The notes: generated from the sequence alone by a model not told the origin. DNA of 40,792 bases from Chitinophagaceae bacterium UBA2791 (GCA_002352105.1 DEHV01000011.1:38299-79090); one strand, 5' to 3'; positions 16,410 to 25,831 are shown, numbered from the stretch's first letter. A program made the numbers and translations.

Positions 16410-17321
16410 TTAATGCTTAAAGAGCTTTAGTAATACCGTCAGTTTTTCTTTCAGTTCTTTCCGGTTAACAATAAAATCCAGGAACCCGTGTTCCAGCAAA
16501 AATTCGCTTCGCTGAAATCCTGGAGGAAGGTCTTTTTTTATAGTTTCCCTGATTACGCGCGGCCCGGCAAAACCGATCAGCGCGCCGGGTTCGGCGATAT
16601 TCAGATCTCCGAGCATGCCAAAGGAAGCCGATATGCCTCCAAACGATGGGTCGGTAAGCAGCGATATATAAGGAATACGCGCATCGGTAAGCTGCGAAAG
16701 CTTACCCGATACTTTGGCGAGCTGCATCAGCGAAAAAGCGCTTTCCATCATCCTGGCGCCGCCCGACTTGCAGATGATCAGCAGCGGCGTATGACTGGCC
16801 AGGCAGTTGTCTATCGCCCTCGATATCCTTTCTCCCATAACGCTGCCCAGCGACCCGCCGATAAATTCAAAATCCATACAGGCCACAACCAGCGGATACT
16901 GCCCCGCTGTTCCCGACGCCACCCGTATCGAGTCGGTCAGGTCGGTCTTGGCCCAGGTTTCTTCCAGTCGTTGTTTATATGATTTCAGATCGGTAAATCC
17001 CAGGAAATCCTTCGACCGGATGTTTTCGAACATGACCGTATACCGGTTATCATCGAAGATGATCTCGAAATATTCGGAGCTTCCTATGCGGTGATGATAG
17101 GAACATTTCGGGCAGACAAATAAATTCTCTCTTAATTCAGTAACCGTGCATATATAACCGCATTCCGGGCATTTGCTCCATAGTCCTTCCGGCGTTTCTT
17201 TTTTTTCAGCTGTGCTGGTGAGAATGCCTTTTTTAATTCTTTTGAACCAACTGGTCCTGCTCTCATCGCTATGACCTTCTTCGCCTGCAAGGTTAGCTTC
17301 AAAGTCCTCTTCCTGTCTCAT
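16410..17321 (-). CDS. accD: acetyl-CoA carboxylase carboxyltransferase subunit beta
   Basis: Beta subunit of the acetyl-CoA carboxylase carboxyltransferase, first committed step of fatty-acid synthesis. The 303 residues begin with an acidic, poorly conserved tail and a C4 zinc ribbon (Cys51, Cys54, Cys70, Cys73: CPEC and CPKC). The crotonase-fold carboxyltransferase core follows, with MDFEFIGGSLGSVMGE, the oxyanion-hole stretch SGGARMMESAFSLMQL and EPGALIGFAGPRV. Length is normal. It is divergent from sdhC across 226 bases. accA is not in this window. Confidence 0.94.
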   Translation of the reverse strand: MRQEEDFEANLAGEEGHSDESRTSWFKRIKKGILTSTAEKKETPEGLWSKCPECGYICTVTELRENLFVCPKCSYHHRIGSSEYFEIIFDDNRYTVMFENIRSKDFLGFTDLKSYKQRLEETWAKTDLTDSIRVASGTAGQYPLVVACMDFEFIGGSLGSVMGERISRAIDNCLASHTPLLIICKSGGARMMESAFSLMQLAKVSGKLSQLTDARIPYISLLTDPSFGGISASFGMLGDLNIAEPGALIGFAGPRVIRETIKKDLPPGFQRSEFLLEHGFLDFIVNRKELKEKLTVLLKLFKH

Positions 17322-17471
17322 TAAGTTGATTTTAGGCGGCTAAGATAGGTAATTTGAGGTTTGTGAAAAATTAGGGAAAAAAAACGGGGCAGGGAGCGAT
17401 TATTTTGCGTTTTATTTTATGACGCGCGGCACAAAATCTTCCTACATATAGAATATATGACGTTGCTGTGT

Positions 17472-17479
17472 TATTTTTG
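17472..17479 (+). promoter_or_regulatory. TAnnTTTG -7 box of the sdhCAB operon
   Basis: TATTTTTG matches the -7 consensus 68 bases before the sdhC ATG, implying an untranslated leader of about 60 bases. A convincing -33 TTTG at the right distance is not visible. Confidence 0.45.
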
Positions 17480-17547
17480 CATAGGTTTTCAGTCTTTTAT
17501 AAAACTGTTTTATTCATAAAGGACAAAAAAAGTCAACTGTTATCTAC

Positions 17548-18246
17548 ATGAAATGGTCAGCATTCTTCACTTCTGCAGTGGGCAAAAAATTGGTTATGGC
17601 TTTTACAGGCCTTTTTCTTATTTCATTCCTGGTGGTGCACGCGGGACTGAACGCCTGCATTTTTAACGATCTACCCGTTTTCGATGAAAATGATAATGGC
17701 GACATGTTCAACAGGGCCGCTCATTTTATGGGATCCTCTTATGTGATCAGGATAATGGAAATCGGCTTGTTTGCCGGGATCATACTTCATATTGTTCAGG
17801 GTTTTGCGCTTGAGGCCAAGAACCGGTCGAGAAGAAGCGTCGGCTACAAGGTAAACCTGGGGAACAGGGGCAGCAAATGGTACAGCCGTTCCATGGGTTT
17901 GCTTGGCACGCTGTTGTTATTGTTCCTGATCATGCACGTTGCGCATTTCTGGGTGCCGTCGAGGTTCAACGGACTGGAAGAAGTGGAGGGTAAGAACTAC
18001 CACAACCTGTTTCAGCGAATGGTCGACGTATTCCAGAGCCCTTTGGTGGTGATACTCTATGTGTTGGGATGCATATCCCTGGCTTATCACCTGCTTCATG
18101 GTTTTCAAAGCGCTTTCCGAACGCTGGGGCTGCAGAACAAAAGATATATCGTCCTGGTTCAGGGGCTGGGAACGGCGTTCTCGATCGTGGTCCCGTTCGT
18201 ATTTGCGCTGATGCCGATAGCTTTTTATTTTAAGTGGATCGGATAG
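17548..18246 (+). CDS. sdhC: succinate dehydrogenase cytochrome b subunit (type B)
   Basis: Membrane anchor of succinate:menaquinone oxidoreductase. The 232 residues form about five membrane helices: residues 12-30 with VVHAGLN, 67-90, 112-133 with LFLIMHVAHFW, 160-182 with ISLAYHLLHGFQSAF, and 200-225. Conserved histidines in several helices fit two heme b groups, as in type-B di-heme subunits. No separate sdhD is present, as expected for this type. It is the first gene of sdhCAB, with 76 bases before sdhA. Confidence 0.92.
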   Translation: MKWSAFFTSAVGKKLVMAFTGLFLISFLVVHAGLNACIFNDLPVFDENDNGDMFNRAAHFMGSSYVIRIMEIGLFAGIILHIVQGFALEAKNRSRRSVGYKVNLGNRGSKWYSRSMGLLGTLLLLFLIMHVAHFWVPSRFNGLEEVEGKNYHNLFQRMVDVFQSPLVVILYVLGCISLAYHLLHGFQSAFRTLGLQNKRYIVLVQGLGTAFSIVVPFVFALMPIAFYFKWIG

Positions 18247-18322
18247 AGGAAGAACCGGCTAAATAAGGGAGCCAGACCATAAGACGGATATTAAATACTT
18301 AATTGCAAATTATTACTGATAT

Positions 18323-20296
18323 ATGCTCAATTCAAAAATACCCCAAGGATCGCTGGAAAATAAGTGGAACGATTACAAAGGGCATGTAAAACTCGTTAAT
18401 CCTTCCAATAAACGTAAGTTGGAGATCATCATCATAGGCTCCGGCCTTGCCGGCGCTTCTGCCGCTTCTTCTCTTGGGGAACTGGGGTATAAGGTTAAGG
18501 TATTTTGTTTTCAGGACAGCCCCCGCCGGGCGCACAGCATAGCCGCCCAGGGAGGCATCAATGCCGCTAAAAACTATCAGAATGACGGCGACAGCGTTTT
18601 CCGTCTTTTTTACGATACTGTCAAGGGCGGCGACTACCGCGCCAGGGAAGCCAATGTGTATCGCCTGGCTGAGGTGAGCGCTAATATTATAGACCAATGC
18701 GTGGCGCAGGGCGTTCCTTTTGCGAGGGAATACGGGGGGCTGCTAAGCAACCGGTCGTTTGGCGGAACGCAGGTTCAGCGTACATTTTATGCCGCCGGGC
18801 AAACAGGTCAGCAGTTGTTGATCGGCGCCTACCAATCGCTCGAAAGGCAGGTGGCGCTCGGAAATGTGACCATGTACAGCCGGCATGAAATGCTGGATAT
18901 CGTAAAGATCGACGGCAAGGCCCGCGGCGTTATCTGCCGCAACCTGATCACCGGCCAGTTGGAACGTTATTTCGGTCATGCCGTATTGTTATGCAGCGGC
19001 GGATACGGCAATGTTTTCTATCTGTCTACCAATGCCATGGGCAGCAATGCCACGGCTATCTGGAAAGCGCATAAAAAAGGAGCTTACTTTGGCAATCCTT
19101 GTTTCACGCAGATCCATCCCACCTGTATCCCGGTCAGCGGCGACCACCAGAGTAAACTGACCCTGATGTCGGAATCGTTGAGAAACGACGGACGGATATG
19201 GGTGCCCAAGAAAAAGGACGATAAACGCAGGCCCAGTGAAATACCGGAAGAGGAGAGGGATTATTATCTCGAAAGAAGGTACCCTGCCTTCGGCAACCTG
19301 GTTCCCCGCGACGTGGCTTCCCGCGCCGCCAAGGAAAGATGCGACGCCGGTTATGGCGTGGGCAATTCAAGGATGGCGGTTTACCTCGATTATGCTTCCG
19401 CGATAGAACGCTACGGCAGGGGCGAAGCCGGGAAACATCACCTGGAGAATGCCGATGCCGATACGATCACGAAACTGGGAAAAGAAGTGGTCAAAGAAAA
19501 ATACGGCAACCTCTTCGATATGTATGCCAAGATCACCGGGGAAGATCCTTATACCACGCCTATGCGCATATACCCCGCCGTTCACTATACAATGGGCGGT
19601 TTATGGGTAGACTATGAACTGATGACTACTGTAGAAGGCCTGTATTGCCTGGGCGAAGCGAATTTCTCCGACCATGGCGCCAACCGGCTGGGCGCTTCCG
19701 CGCTGATGCAGGGCCTTGCCGACGGGTATTTCGTTATTCCCTATACCATAGGCAACTATATGGCCGACGAGATCAGGACCGCCGCCATTTCAACAGATCA
19801 CCCTGCATTTGTGGAAGCGGAAAAGGAAGTAAGCGATCGTATCAACGCCCTTATGAATATTAAGGGTTCGCAGAGCGTGGAGAGTTTTCACAAGCAACTC
19901 GGAAAGATCATGTGGAACAAATGCGGCATGGCCAGGAATGAACAGGGCTTAAAGGAAGCCATAGAAGAGATCAGGCAGCTGAAAAAAGAATTCTGGAGCG
20001 ACCTGCGCATTCCCGGCGGCATAAATGAGTTGAACAATGAACTGGATAAGGCAAACCGGGTGGCCGATTTCATTGAGCTTGGCGAACTGATGTGCATCGA
20101 TGCGCTTCATCGCCGGGAAAGCTGCGGCGGCCATTTCAGGGAAGAAATGCAGACGGAAGAGGGAGAGGCGTTGAGGGATGACGAGCATTTTAAATATGTG
20201 GCTACCTGGGAATACAAAGGCGACCACGAGTGGAAACTGCACGAAGAGGATCTGAATTTTGAAGTGGCAAAACCCACGCAGAGAAGCTATAAATAA
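18323..20296 (+). CDS. sdhA: succinate dehydrogenase/fumarate reductase flavoprotein subunit
   Basis: Catalytic FAD subunit that oxidises succinate to fumarate. The 657 residues contain the dinucleotide fold IIIGSGLAGASAASSLGE (near residues 37-55), the FAD-attachment and AAQGG region HSIAAQGGINAAKNY, the substrate-site motif QIHPTCIP, the catalytic arginine in LVPRDVASRA, HYTMGGLWVDY, and the C-terminal EANFSDHGANRLGASALMQG. Length is typical of the type-B enzyme of Bacteroidota. ATG 18323 is the start. It is linked to sdhC and sdhB in one transcript. Confidence 0.95.
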   Translation: MLNSKIPQGSLENKWNDYKGHVKLVNPSNKRKLEIIIIGSGLAGASAASSLGELGYKVKVFCFQDSPRRAHSIAAQGGINAAKNYQNDGDSVFRLFYDTVKGGDYRAREANVYRLAEVSANIIDQCVAQGVPFAREYGGLLSNRSFGGTQVQRTFYAAGQTGQQLLIGAYQSLERQVALGNVTMYSRHEMLDIVKIDGKARGVICRNLITGQLERYFGHAVLLCSGGYGNVFYLSTNAMGSNATAIWKAHKKGAYFGNPCFTQIHPTCIPVSGDHQSKLTLMSESLRNDGRIWVPKKKDDKRRPSEIPEEERDYYLERRYPAFGNLVPRDVASRAAKERCDAGYGVGNSRMAVYLDYASAIERYGRGEAGKHHLENADADTITKLGKEVVKEKYGNLFDMYAKITGEDPYTTPMRIYPAVHYTMGGLWVDYELMTTVEGLYCLGEANFSDHGANRLGASALMQGLADGYFVIPYTIGNYMADEIRTAAISTDHPAFVEAEKEVSDRINALMNIKGSQSVESFHKQLGKIMWNKCGMARNEQGLKEAIEEIRQLKKEFWSDLRIPGGINELNNELDKANRVADFIELGELMCIDALHRRESCGGHFREEMQTEEGEALRDDEHFKYVATWEYKGDHEWKLHEEDLNFEVAKPTQRSYK

Positions 20297-20342
20297 GTTA
20301 TTATCCGTATTACAGAATTTATATACAAATAGTACAACGCAT

Positions 20343-21107
20343 ATGGATCATCATACAATGAGCCTCACCTTGCAGGTGTGGAGACAGCAGAACGCCAATG
20401 CCCGCGGTAAGTTTGTTACCTATAAGGTTGACGATATTTCGCCGGAAATGTCTTTCCTGGAAATGTTCGACGTGTTAAATGAAAAGCTGGTCAACGAAGG
20501 CAGCGAACCCATCGCTTTCGATCATGATTGCCGCGAAGGCATATGCGGTTCCTGTTCCATGCATATCAATGGCAGGCCTCATGGCCCCTGGGCGGCGACC
20601 ACTGTGTGCCAGCTGCACATGCGCGCTTTCCACGATGGCGATACCATCGTGGTGGAGCCCTGGAGAGCAAATGCTTTTCCCGTGGTGAAAGACCTGGTAG
20701 TGGATCGCTCGGCATTTGACAGGATCATCCAGGCCGGCGGTTATATTTCCGTGAATACCGGCAATGCCGTCGACGCCAATGCAACGCCTATTGAGAAAAC
20801 GCATGCCGACGCCGCATTCGCCGCCGCCGCTTGCATTGGCTGCGGGGCCTGCGTCGCCGCCTGCAAAAACAGCTCGGCCATGTTGTTCATGTCGGCCAAG
20901 GTAGCGCATCTCTCTTTATTGCCTCAGGGCGCTCCCGAGAGAAAATCCCGCGTGTTGGATATGGTTGCGCAAATGGACAAAGAAGGATTTGGCTCCTGCA
21001 CATTTACAGAAGCTTGCGAAGCGGTATGCCCCAAGGAAATATCCGTTACCAATATCTCCAGGCTTAATGCCGAATACCTTGTCGCCGGGTTAACGGTCGA
21101 CAAATAA
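20343..21107 (+). CDS. sdhB: succinate dehydrogenase/fumarate reductase iron-sulfur subunit
   Basis: Carries electrons from the flavin to the heme subunit through three clusters. The 254 residues contain the [2Fe-2S] site (CREGICGSCSMHING near residues 63-76), and the [4Fe-4S] and [3Fe-4S] sites (CIGCGACVAACKN and CEAVCPKE with the following cysteine context). An upstream extension of the frame to 20259 overlaps sdhA, but ATG 20343 (MDHHTMSLTLQVW) fits the family. It is the last gene of sdhCAB and is followed by two hairpins. Confidence 0.94.
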   Translation: MDHHTMSLTLQVWRQQNANARGKFVTYKVDDISPEMSFLEMFDVLNEKLVNEGSEPIAFDHDCREGICGSCSMHINGRPHGPWAATTVCQLHMRAFHDGDTIVVEPWRANAFPVVKDLVVDRSAFDRIIQAGGYISVNTGNAVDANATPIEKTHADAAFAAAACIGCGACVAACKNSSAMLFMSAKVAHLSLLPQGAPERKSRVLDMVAQMDKEGFGSCTFTEACEAVCPKEISVTNISRLNAEYLVAGLTVDK

Positions 21108-21169
21108 ACGGTTGTTGAACTCGCGGACGCGAGCGTTGCTCGAAAAAATGAGGCAACAAGAAATAAAAA

Positions 21170-21195
21170 ATCCGGCCAACATCGGTTGACCGGAT
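21170..21195 (+). other. first of two hairpins after sdhB
   Basis: ATCCGGCCAAC pairs with GTTGACCGGAT across the loop ATCG (one mismatch). It is followed by CTGTT, not a T-run, and lies just before the stronger terminator, so it may stabilise the 3' end. Confidence 0.5.
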
Positions 21196-21200
21196 CTGTT

Positions 21201-21230
21201 AGCAAGCCATGCCCGGCTTGCTTTTTATTT
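21201..21230 (+). terminator. intrinsic terminator of sdhCAB
   Basis: AGCAAGCC (21201-21208) and GGCTTGCT (21215-21222) pair perfectly around a six-base loop, followed by TTTTTATTTT. The last base of the tail meets the stop codon of the convergent pyk gene. Confidence 0.8.
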
Positions 21231-22720
21231 TACTCCACTTTTGAGATCTTGAGCATATTGGTGGGAAGGTGCAGGTGCACGGGCGTGCTTCCGGTATTGA
21301 CGACCAGGTCGCCGGGTTTGATGAATCCCCTCTTCTTCAGTATTTCGATCTGGTCTTTAATGATCTCATCCACGCTTTCTTCTTCCGCATAATAAAAGGC
21401 GCGCACTCCCCAGCTAAGGCTTAGCTGGTTGATCAGGCTTTTTTCTTTTGAGAAGATATATAGGGGCGACTCAGGCCGGTAGCTGGAAAGCATGAACGCC
21501 GTATACCCGCTTTCGGTCATGCCGATAAGCGCGTCTGCCTTGGTATCCCTCGCCAGTTTGCAAGCGTTGTAGCAAATGGCGTCGCTGAGAAAAGAAGGCG
21601 AGTGCGGCTGCGGAATAAGATCGTCTTCCAGGTTATAACGGTAATCTGTTCCTTCTACCTGCATGATGATCTTGCGCATCGTTTCCACCACCAGGGCCGG
21701 GTGTTTGCCGGTAGCCGTTTCGCCGCTCAGCATCACGGCGTCGGCCCCCTCCAGCACCGCATTGGCAACGTCGGTTATCTCGCTCCTGTTCGGTTTGCTG
21801 CGCTCGATCATACTTTCCATCATCTGCGTTGCCACAATAACGGGCTTGGCGCGATGTAAGCATTTGCGGATGATCTGCTTCTGGATCAGCGGCACCTGCT
21901 CCACAGGCAGCTCAACGCCGAGGTCGCCGCGGGCGATCATGATGCCGTCCGACTCAATAATGATATCCCTGATGTTTATCAGGGCCTCGGGCTTTTCGAT
22001 CTTGGCAATGATCTTTGTCTTGCTGTTCTTTTCCAGCAGCTTGTTTCGAAGACCGGTAATGTCTTTTACTTCCCTGACAAAGGAGAGCGCCACCCAGTCC
22101 AGTTGCTGCTCTATAATGAAGTCCAGGTCTACCAGGTCTTTTTCGGTAAGCGCAGGCAAGGATATTTTGGTGTCCGGGAGATTGACCCCTTTTTTGGAAG
22201 AGATCACGCCTCCCATGGTTACTTCCACCTTTACATCGTGGTTCTTCTCAATTTTCACCACTTTCACTTCCATCTTTCCATCATCTATCATGATCTTGTT
22301 GCCGATCTTGACATCGGCATGAAGATTAGGATAGGAAACATAGATGCGTTCCTTGTTGCCGACAACTTTTTCATTGGTGAAAGTGAGTATATCGCCGGGG
22401 TTTACTGCCAACGCATTGTTTTCAATTTCTCCTACCCTCAGTTTGGGGCCCTGGAGATCGCCAAGGATGGAAATATTATAGGGTTCGGTGTTGTTGATCT
22501 TACGTATGTGCTCAATGATGCGCGTCTTGTCTTCGTGGCCTCCGTGCGAAAAATTGAGGCGGAACACATTTACGCCGGCTTTTGTCAGCGACAGCAGTTG
22601 CTCGTAAGTATCACAGGCGGGGCCCACAGTCGCTACGATCTTCGTTTTATGAGAGCTGTGCGTTATTCCCGCCTGTTTGTCCATTGCTTCGTGCAGGTAT
22701 TTCCTTAGATCTCTTCCCAT
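21230..22720 (-). CDS. pyk: pyruvate kinase
   Basis: Converts phosphoenolpyruvate and ADP to pyruvate and ATP, the last step of glycolysis. The 496 residues contain KTKIVATVGPACD, VFRLNFSHG, the K+/Mg2+ region DDGKMEVK, KIEKPEALIN, the signature MIARGDLGVELP, ATQMMESMI and the C-terminal domain ending after GDLVVNTGSTP. Length is normal. ATG 22720 is used; an internal ATG 36 bases downstream is an alternative. It lies 106 bases downstream of pfkA on the same strand with a hairpin between them, and converges on the sdhB terminator. Confidence 0.95.
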   Translation of the reverse strand: MGRDLRKYLHEAMDKQAGITHSSHKTKIVATVGPACDTYEQLLSLTKAGVNVFRLNFSHGGHEDKTRIIEHIRKINNTEPYNISILGDLQGPKLRVGEIENNALAVNPGDILTFTNEKVVGNKERIYVSYPNLHADVKIGNKIMIDDGKMEVKVVKIEKNHDVKVEVTMGGVISSKKGVNLPDTKISLPALTEKDLVDLDFIIEQQLDWVALSFVREVKDITGLRNKLLEKNSKTKIIAKIEKPEALINIRDIIIESDGIMIARGDLGVELPVEQVPLIQKQIIRKCLHRAKPVIVATQMMESMIERSKPNRSEITDVANAVLEGADAVMLSGETATGKHPALVVETMRKIIMQVEGTDYRYNLEDDLIPQPHSPSFLSDAICYNACKLARDTKADALIGMTESGYTAFMLSSYRPESPLYIFSKEKSLINQLSLSWGVRAFYYAEEESVDEIIKDQIEILKKRGFIKPGDLVVNTGSTPVHLHLPTNMLKISKVE

Positions 22721-22779
22721 TCTTGTTTATTTAGGTTATTGGTTTCAGGGTTTTCTTTAATGATTGCTCCTATACCCGA

Positions 22780-22803
22780 TATGCCAGTCTCGATACCGGC
22801 ATA
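22780..22803. repeat. inverted repeat between pfkA and pyk
   Basis: TATGCCAGT and ACCGGCATA pair with one mismatch around a six-base loop. There is no T-run. It may attenuate or process the pfkA-pyk transcript, or be an operator for pyk. Confidence 0.35.
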
Positions 22804-22826
22804 AGCGCCGTATAAAACTGAATATA

Positions 22827-23810
22827 TCAACTTGCCAGTATCTTGATGATCTTTAACCAGTCGTCGCTGAGCTTTTGCTTGGCTTTAACGGCTTTTTCGA
22901 GGGGGGTATAATGCATGCGATTGTTTAAGATCCCCACCATCACGTTGTGACGGCCTGCTATCAGCGACTCCACTGCCGCATACCCCATGCGGCTGGCGAT
23001 CAGCCGGTCCAGGCAGGAAGGCGATCCGCCGCGCTGGATATGCCCAAGGATACAGACCCTGGTATCCGCATTCGGCAGGCGTTCCGCGATAACTTTCGCC
23101 ACCTCGTTTCCCCCGCCGAAATCTTCTCCTTCAGCGACGACAATGATATTAACGAGTTTTTTTCTTCTTTCTTTTTCCTGCAAGGAACGGACGATCTCTT
23201 CCACGTCCGTTTTTCGCTCGGGGATCAATACTCTTTCGGCGCCCGTAGCGATCCCGCTGTGCAGGGCGATATATCCTGCATCCCGGCCCATTACTTCAAT
23301 GATGAACAGGCGGTCGTGCGCGTCGGCGGTATCGCGGATCTTGTCAATTGCCTCTACGGCGGTATTCACCGCCGTATCGAATCCTATGGTAAAATCGGTG
23401 CCGGCAATATCCTTGTCAATGGTACCCGGCAGTCCTATGCAGGGAATATCAAACTCCCTGCTGAACAGGTCGGCGCCGCGGAAGGAGCCGTCTCCTCCAA
23501 TAATGACCAGCCCGTTTATGCCCAGTTTTTTCAGGTTCTTATATGCTTTTTCGCGTCCCTGGCGTTCATAGAATTCTTTACACCGGGCAGTTTTGAGGAT
23601 GGTGCCGCCCCGCTGAATGATATTGGCCACGCTCCGGGATGGCATGGGCACGATATCGTTATCGATCATGCCCATAAATCCCCGCATAATGCCGAAAGCT
23701 TCCAGTCCGTTATAAGTTGCCGTTCTTACTACCGCGCGGACCGCGGCATTCATGCCCGGAGCATCCCCCCCGGAAGTTAATACCCCGATTTTAGTCACCT
23801 TATTTGCCAT
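22827..23810 (-). CDS. pfkA: ATP-dependent 6-phosphofructokinase
   Basis: Phosphorylates fructose 6-phosphate to the 1,6-bisphosphate, the committed step of glycolysis. The 327 residues contain TSGGDAPGMNAAVRA (12-26), the nucleotide loop IGGDGSFRGA (about 104-113), the catalytic PGTIDKDI with Asp132, the substrate motif MGRDAGYIAL and ILGHIQRGGSPS. The glycines in GGDGS and PGTID mark the ATP-using type rather than the pyrophosphate-using type. Length is normal. ATG 23810 is the start. The upstream region carries a perfect 17-bp dyad that could be an operator. Confidence 0.95.
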   Translation of the reverse strand: MANKVTKIGVLTSGGDAPGMNAAVRAVVRTATYNGLEAFGIMRGFMGMIDNDIVPMPSRSVANIIQRGGTILKTARCKEFYERQGREKAYKNLKKLGINGLVIIGGDGSFRGADLFSREFDIPCIGLPGTIDKDIAGTDFTIGFDTAVNTAVEAIDKIRDTADAHDRLFIIEVMGRDAGYIALHSGIATGAERVLIPERKTDVEEIVRSLQEKERRKKLVNIIVVAEGEDFGGGNEVAKVIAERLPNADTRVCILGHIQRGGSPSCLDRLIASRMGYAAVESLIAGRHNVMVGILNNRMHYTPLEKAVKAKQKLSDDWLKIIKILAS

Positions 23811-23836
23811 GGATCAAAAAATTCTGTTGGGTTGTA

Positions 23837-23853
23837 CAATATTTCAAATATTG
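23837..23853. promoter_or_regulatory. perfect dyad upstream of pfkA
   Basis: CAATATTT and AAATATTG flank a single central C. The dyad lies 26 bases before the pfkA start and, on the minus strand, covers AATATTTG, a one-mismatch -7 box, so a bound regulator would block pfkA transcription. The regulator is unknown. Confidence 0.4.
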
Positions 23854-24000
23854 GGGCAAGATTCGTTACGCTAAAACGCCATTTTTTCAAATGAGGCGTA
23901 AAAGTAAGGTTTTGTTTTGATACCTAAGAGCTTCTGCGGTTAAGTAATCAGCAGCGCATTTTGTTCTCCTCAAACCTTGGTTCTTTCTTACATTTACGGC

Positions 24001-24897
24001 ATGAAAATCCTAATTACCGGGGCAAATGGATTACTCGGGCAGTACCTTGTCCGGCAGGCAGTCGCTAAAAAATATGAGGTTTCGGGAATTGGAAAAGGGC
24101 CAAGCCGTCTTTTGCCTGCCGCCCTGGAAGGGTATATTTATACCGACCTGGATATCACCGATGGCGCGGCGCTTCAAAACTTCATTGTCGCGGAGCGACC
24201 CGAAGCGATCATTCACGCTGCGGCGCTGACCCAGGTAGACGAATGTGAATTGAACAAACCCGAATGCTATAACGTAAATGTGACGGCTACCCGTTTCCTG
24301 ATCGGCGCCGCCGAGGAAATAAAGGCGAGACTGGTATACCTGTCTACGGATTTCGTTTTCGACGGGCTGAATGGCCCTTATGCCGAAGAAGATGAGCCAT
24401 CTCCTGTTAATTATTATGGCAGTTCCAAGCTGGCAGCGGAAAAAGCCGTTATGGAATCGAAACTGGAATGGGCCATTGTCCGGACGGCGCTGGTATACGG
24501 TATTGTTCCGGCCCCGGGCAGGAAGAACATTATTTCAATGGTGACCGAAAACCTGCGGGCTTCAAAGCGGATCAGGATGGTTGCCGATCAGTGGAGAACG
24601 CCGACCTTTGTGCAAGACCTTGCCGAAGGCGTATTCCTGATCATCGAAAAAAATGCCAGGGGCGTTTTTCACCTGTCCGGCGACCAACTGATCACCCCTT
24701 ATGATATGGCTGTTGCCACTGCAAAATTTTTCGGACTGGATAGCTCGCTGATCGAAAAAATAACTTCCGAAGAACTGGATCAACCGGGAAAAAGGCCGCC
24801 CCGTACAGGATTTATCATCGATAAGGCAAAGAAAACGCTTGGTTTTGCTCCCGTTCCTTTTGAAGAGGGACTGCAACAATTATTTTTAGATATTTGA
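24001..24897 (+). CDS. RmlD-like NAD(P)-dependent sugar-nucleotide reductase
   Basis: Extended short-chain dehydrogenase, 298 residues. The N-terminal Rossmann motif is GANGLLGQYL (8-17), followed by HAAALTQVDECE, the catalytic region LVYLSTDFVFDG, and the Tyr-Lys pair in NYYGSSKLAAEKAV (about residue 140). This layout matches dTDP-4-dehydrorhamnose reductase (RmlD), which makes dTDP-rhamnose, but no rmlA, rmlB or rmlC is nearby, so another sugar or a repurposed substrate is possible. ATG 24001 is preferred to the longer frame from 23977 because it begins at MKILITGANG. It is the first gene of a plus-strand pair with the DUF72 gene, 31 bases apart. Confidence 0.8.
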   Translation: MKILITGANGLLGQYLVRQAVAKKYEVSGIGKGPSRLLPAALEGYIYTDLDITDGAALQNFIVAERPEAIIHAAALTQVDECELNKPECYNVNVTATRFLIGAAEEIKARLVYLSTDFVFDGLNGPYAEEDEPSPVNYYGSSKLAAEKAVMESKLEWAIVRTALVYGIVPAPGRKNIISMVTENLRASKRIRMVADQWRTPTFVQDLAEGVFLIIEKNARGVFHLSGDQLITPYDMAVATAKFFGLDSSLIEKITSEELDQPGKRPPRTGFIIDKAKKTLGFAPVPFEEGLQQLFLDI

Positions 24898-24928
24898 TCT
24901 GCTGTATCGCCGGACTGAATTGACGATT

Positions 24929-25831
24929 ATGGACTTTGGAAAAGTTTCGACCCTTAAGGGAATAGATTTTGATCTGCCGCCTGATCATGAGCTGACAGAC
25001 CAATTGTTTGAAAGATTGAAGCCTGATATAGAACCTCCCCGCGTTTATGTCGGCTGCGCCAAATGGGGCAGGGAGGACTGGCTCGGGCTACTTTATCCCA
25101 AGGGAACCAAAACCAGGGATTTCCTGTCGCACTATGTAAAACATTTTAATGCCATTGAGCTCAACGCAATGTTTTATCATCTTCAGCCCAAGAAAGTCAT
25201 TGAAAGCTGGGCTGCGAAGGCAGATGATGATTTCCGGTTCTGTCCCAAATTTTCCAATACGATCAGTCATGTGCATCAGCTGGAGAATGCAGGCGGCGAA
25301 ACCGACCGGTTTATCGATCATATGCATAGCTTCGGGAATACGCTTGGTTATTCCTTTCTGCAATTATCTGAAGCCTTTGATGTAAACCGGGCGGGCGTTA
25401 TAGGGGACTATCTCGCCGCGCTTCCCCGCGATTTCAGGGCATGCCTGGAACTCCGGCATCCGCATTGGTTCGGGAGCGACCCCGCGGCATCCGGGCTCTT
25501 CAATCAGCTTGTTGAACTGGGCATTGGGACCGTGATCACCGATACCCCCGGACGAAGGGATTGCCTGCACATGAAGCTTACCGCGCCGGTAGCCTTTATT
25601 CGGTTTGTAGGCGCTAATCTGCATCCTACGGATTTTACAAGGATAGATAGCTGGGCCGAACGCCTTGACGAATGGATCGGCAAAGGATTAAGGGAGATCT
25701 ATTTCTTTGTTCATCAGTCGGAAGAAGCGCATTCGCCCAAGCTTTGCCGTTATGCCATTGAAACTTTTAATAAAAAGTGCGGCCTCCGGCTGCAGGTCCC
25801 GAAATTGCTTGACGAGGGAACCTTATTTTAG
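24929..25831 (+). CDS. DUF72 family protein
   Basis: A 300-residue protein of the DUF72 (YecE-like) TIM-barrel family of unknown function. Family landmarks are VYVGCAKWGREDWLGLLYP near the start, FNAIELNAMFYHL, FCPKFSNTISH, LQLSEAF, CLELRHPHWF, AFIRFVGAN and the C-terminal FFVHQSEEAHSP. A TTG at 24920 would add three residues; ATG 24929 is used. Its stop overlaps the end of the convergent citrulline hydrolase-like gene by nine bases. No neighbouring gene suggests a substrate. Confidence 0.85.
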   Translation: MDFGKVSTLKGIDFDLPPDHELTDQLFERLKPDIEPPRVYVGCAKWGREDWLGLLYPKGTKTRDFLSHYVKHFNAIELNAMFYHLQPKKVIESWAAKADDDFRFCPKFSNTISHVHQLENAGGETDRFIDHMHSFGNTLGYSFLQLSEAFDVNRAGVIGDYLAALPRDFRACLELRHPHWFGSDPAASGLFNQLVELGIGTVITDTPGRRDCLHMKLTAPVAFIRFVGANLHPTDFTRIDSWAERLDEWIGKGLREIYFFVHQSEEAHSPKLCRYAIETFNKKCGLRLQVPKLLDEGTLF

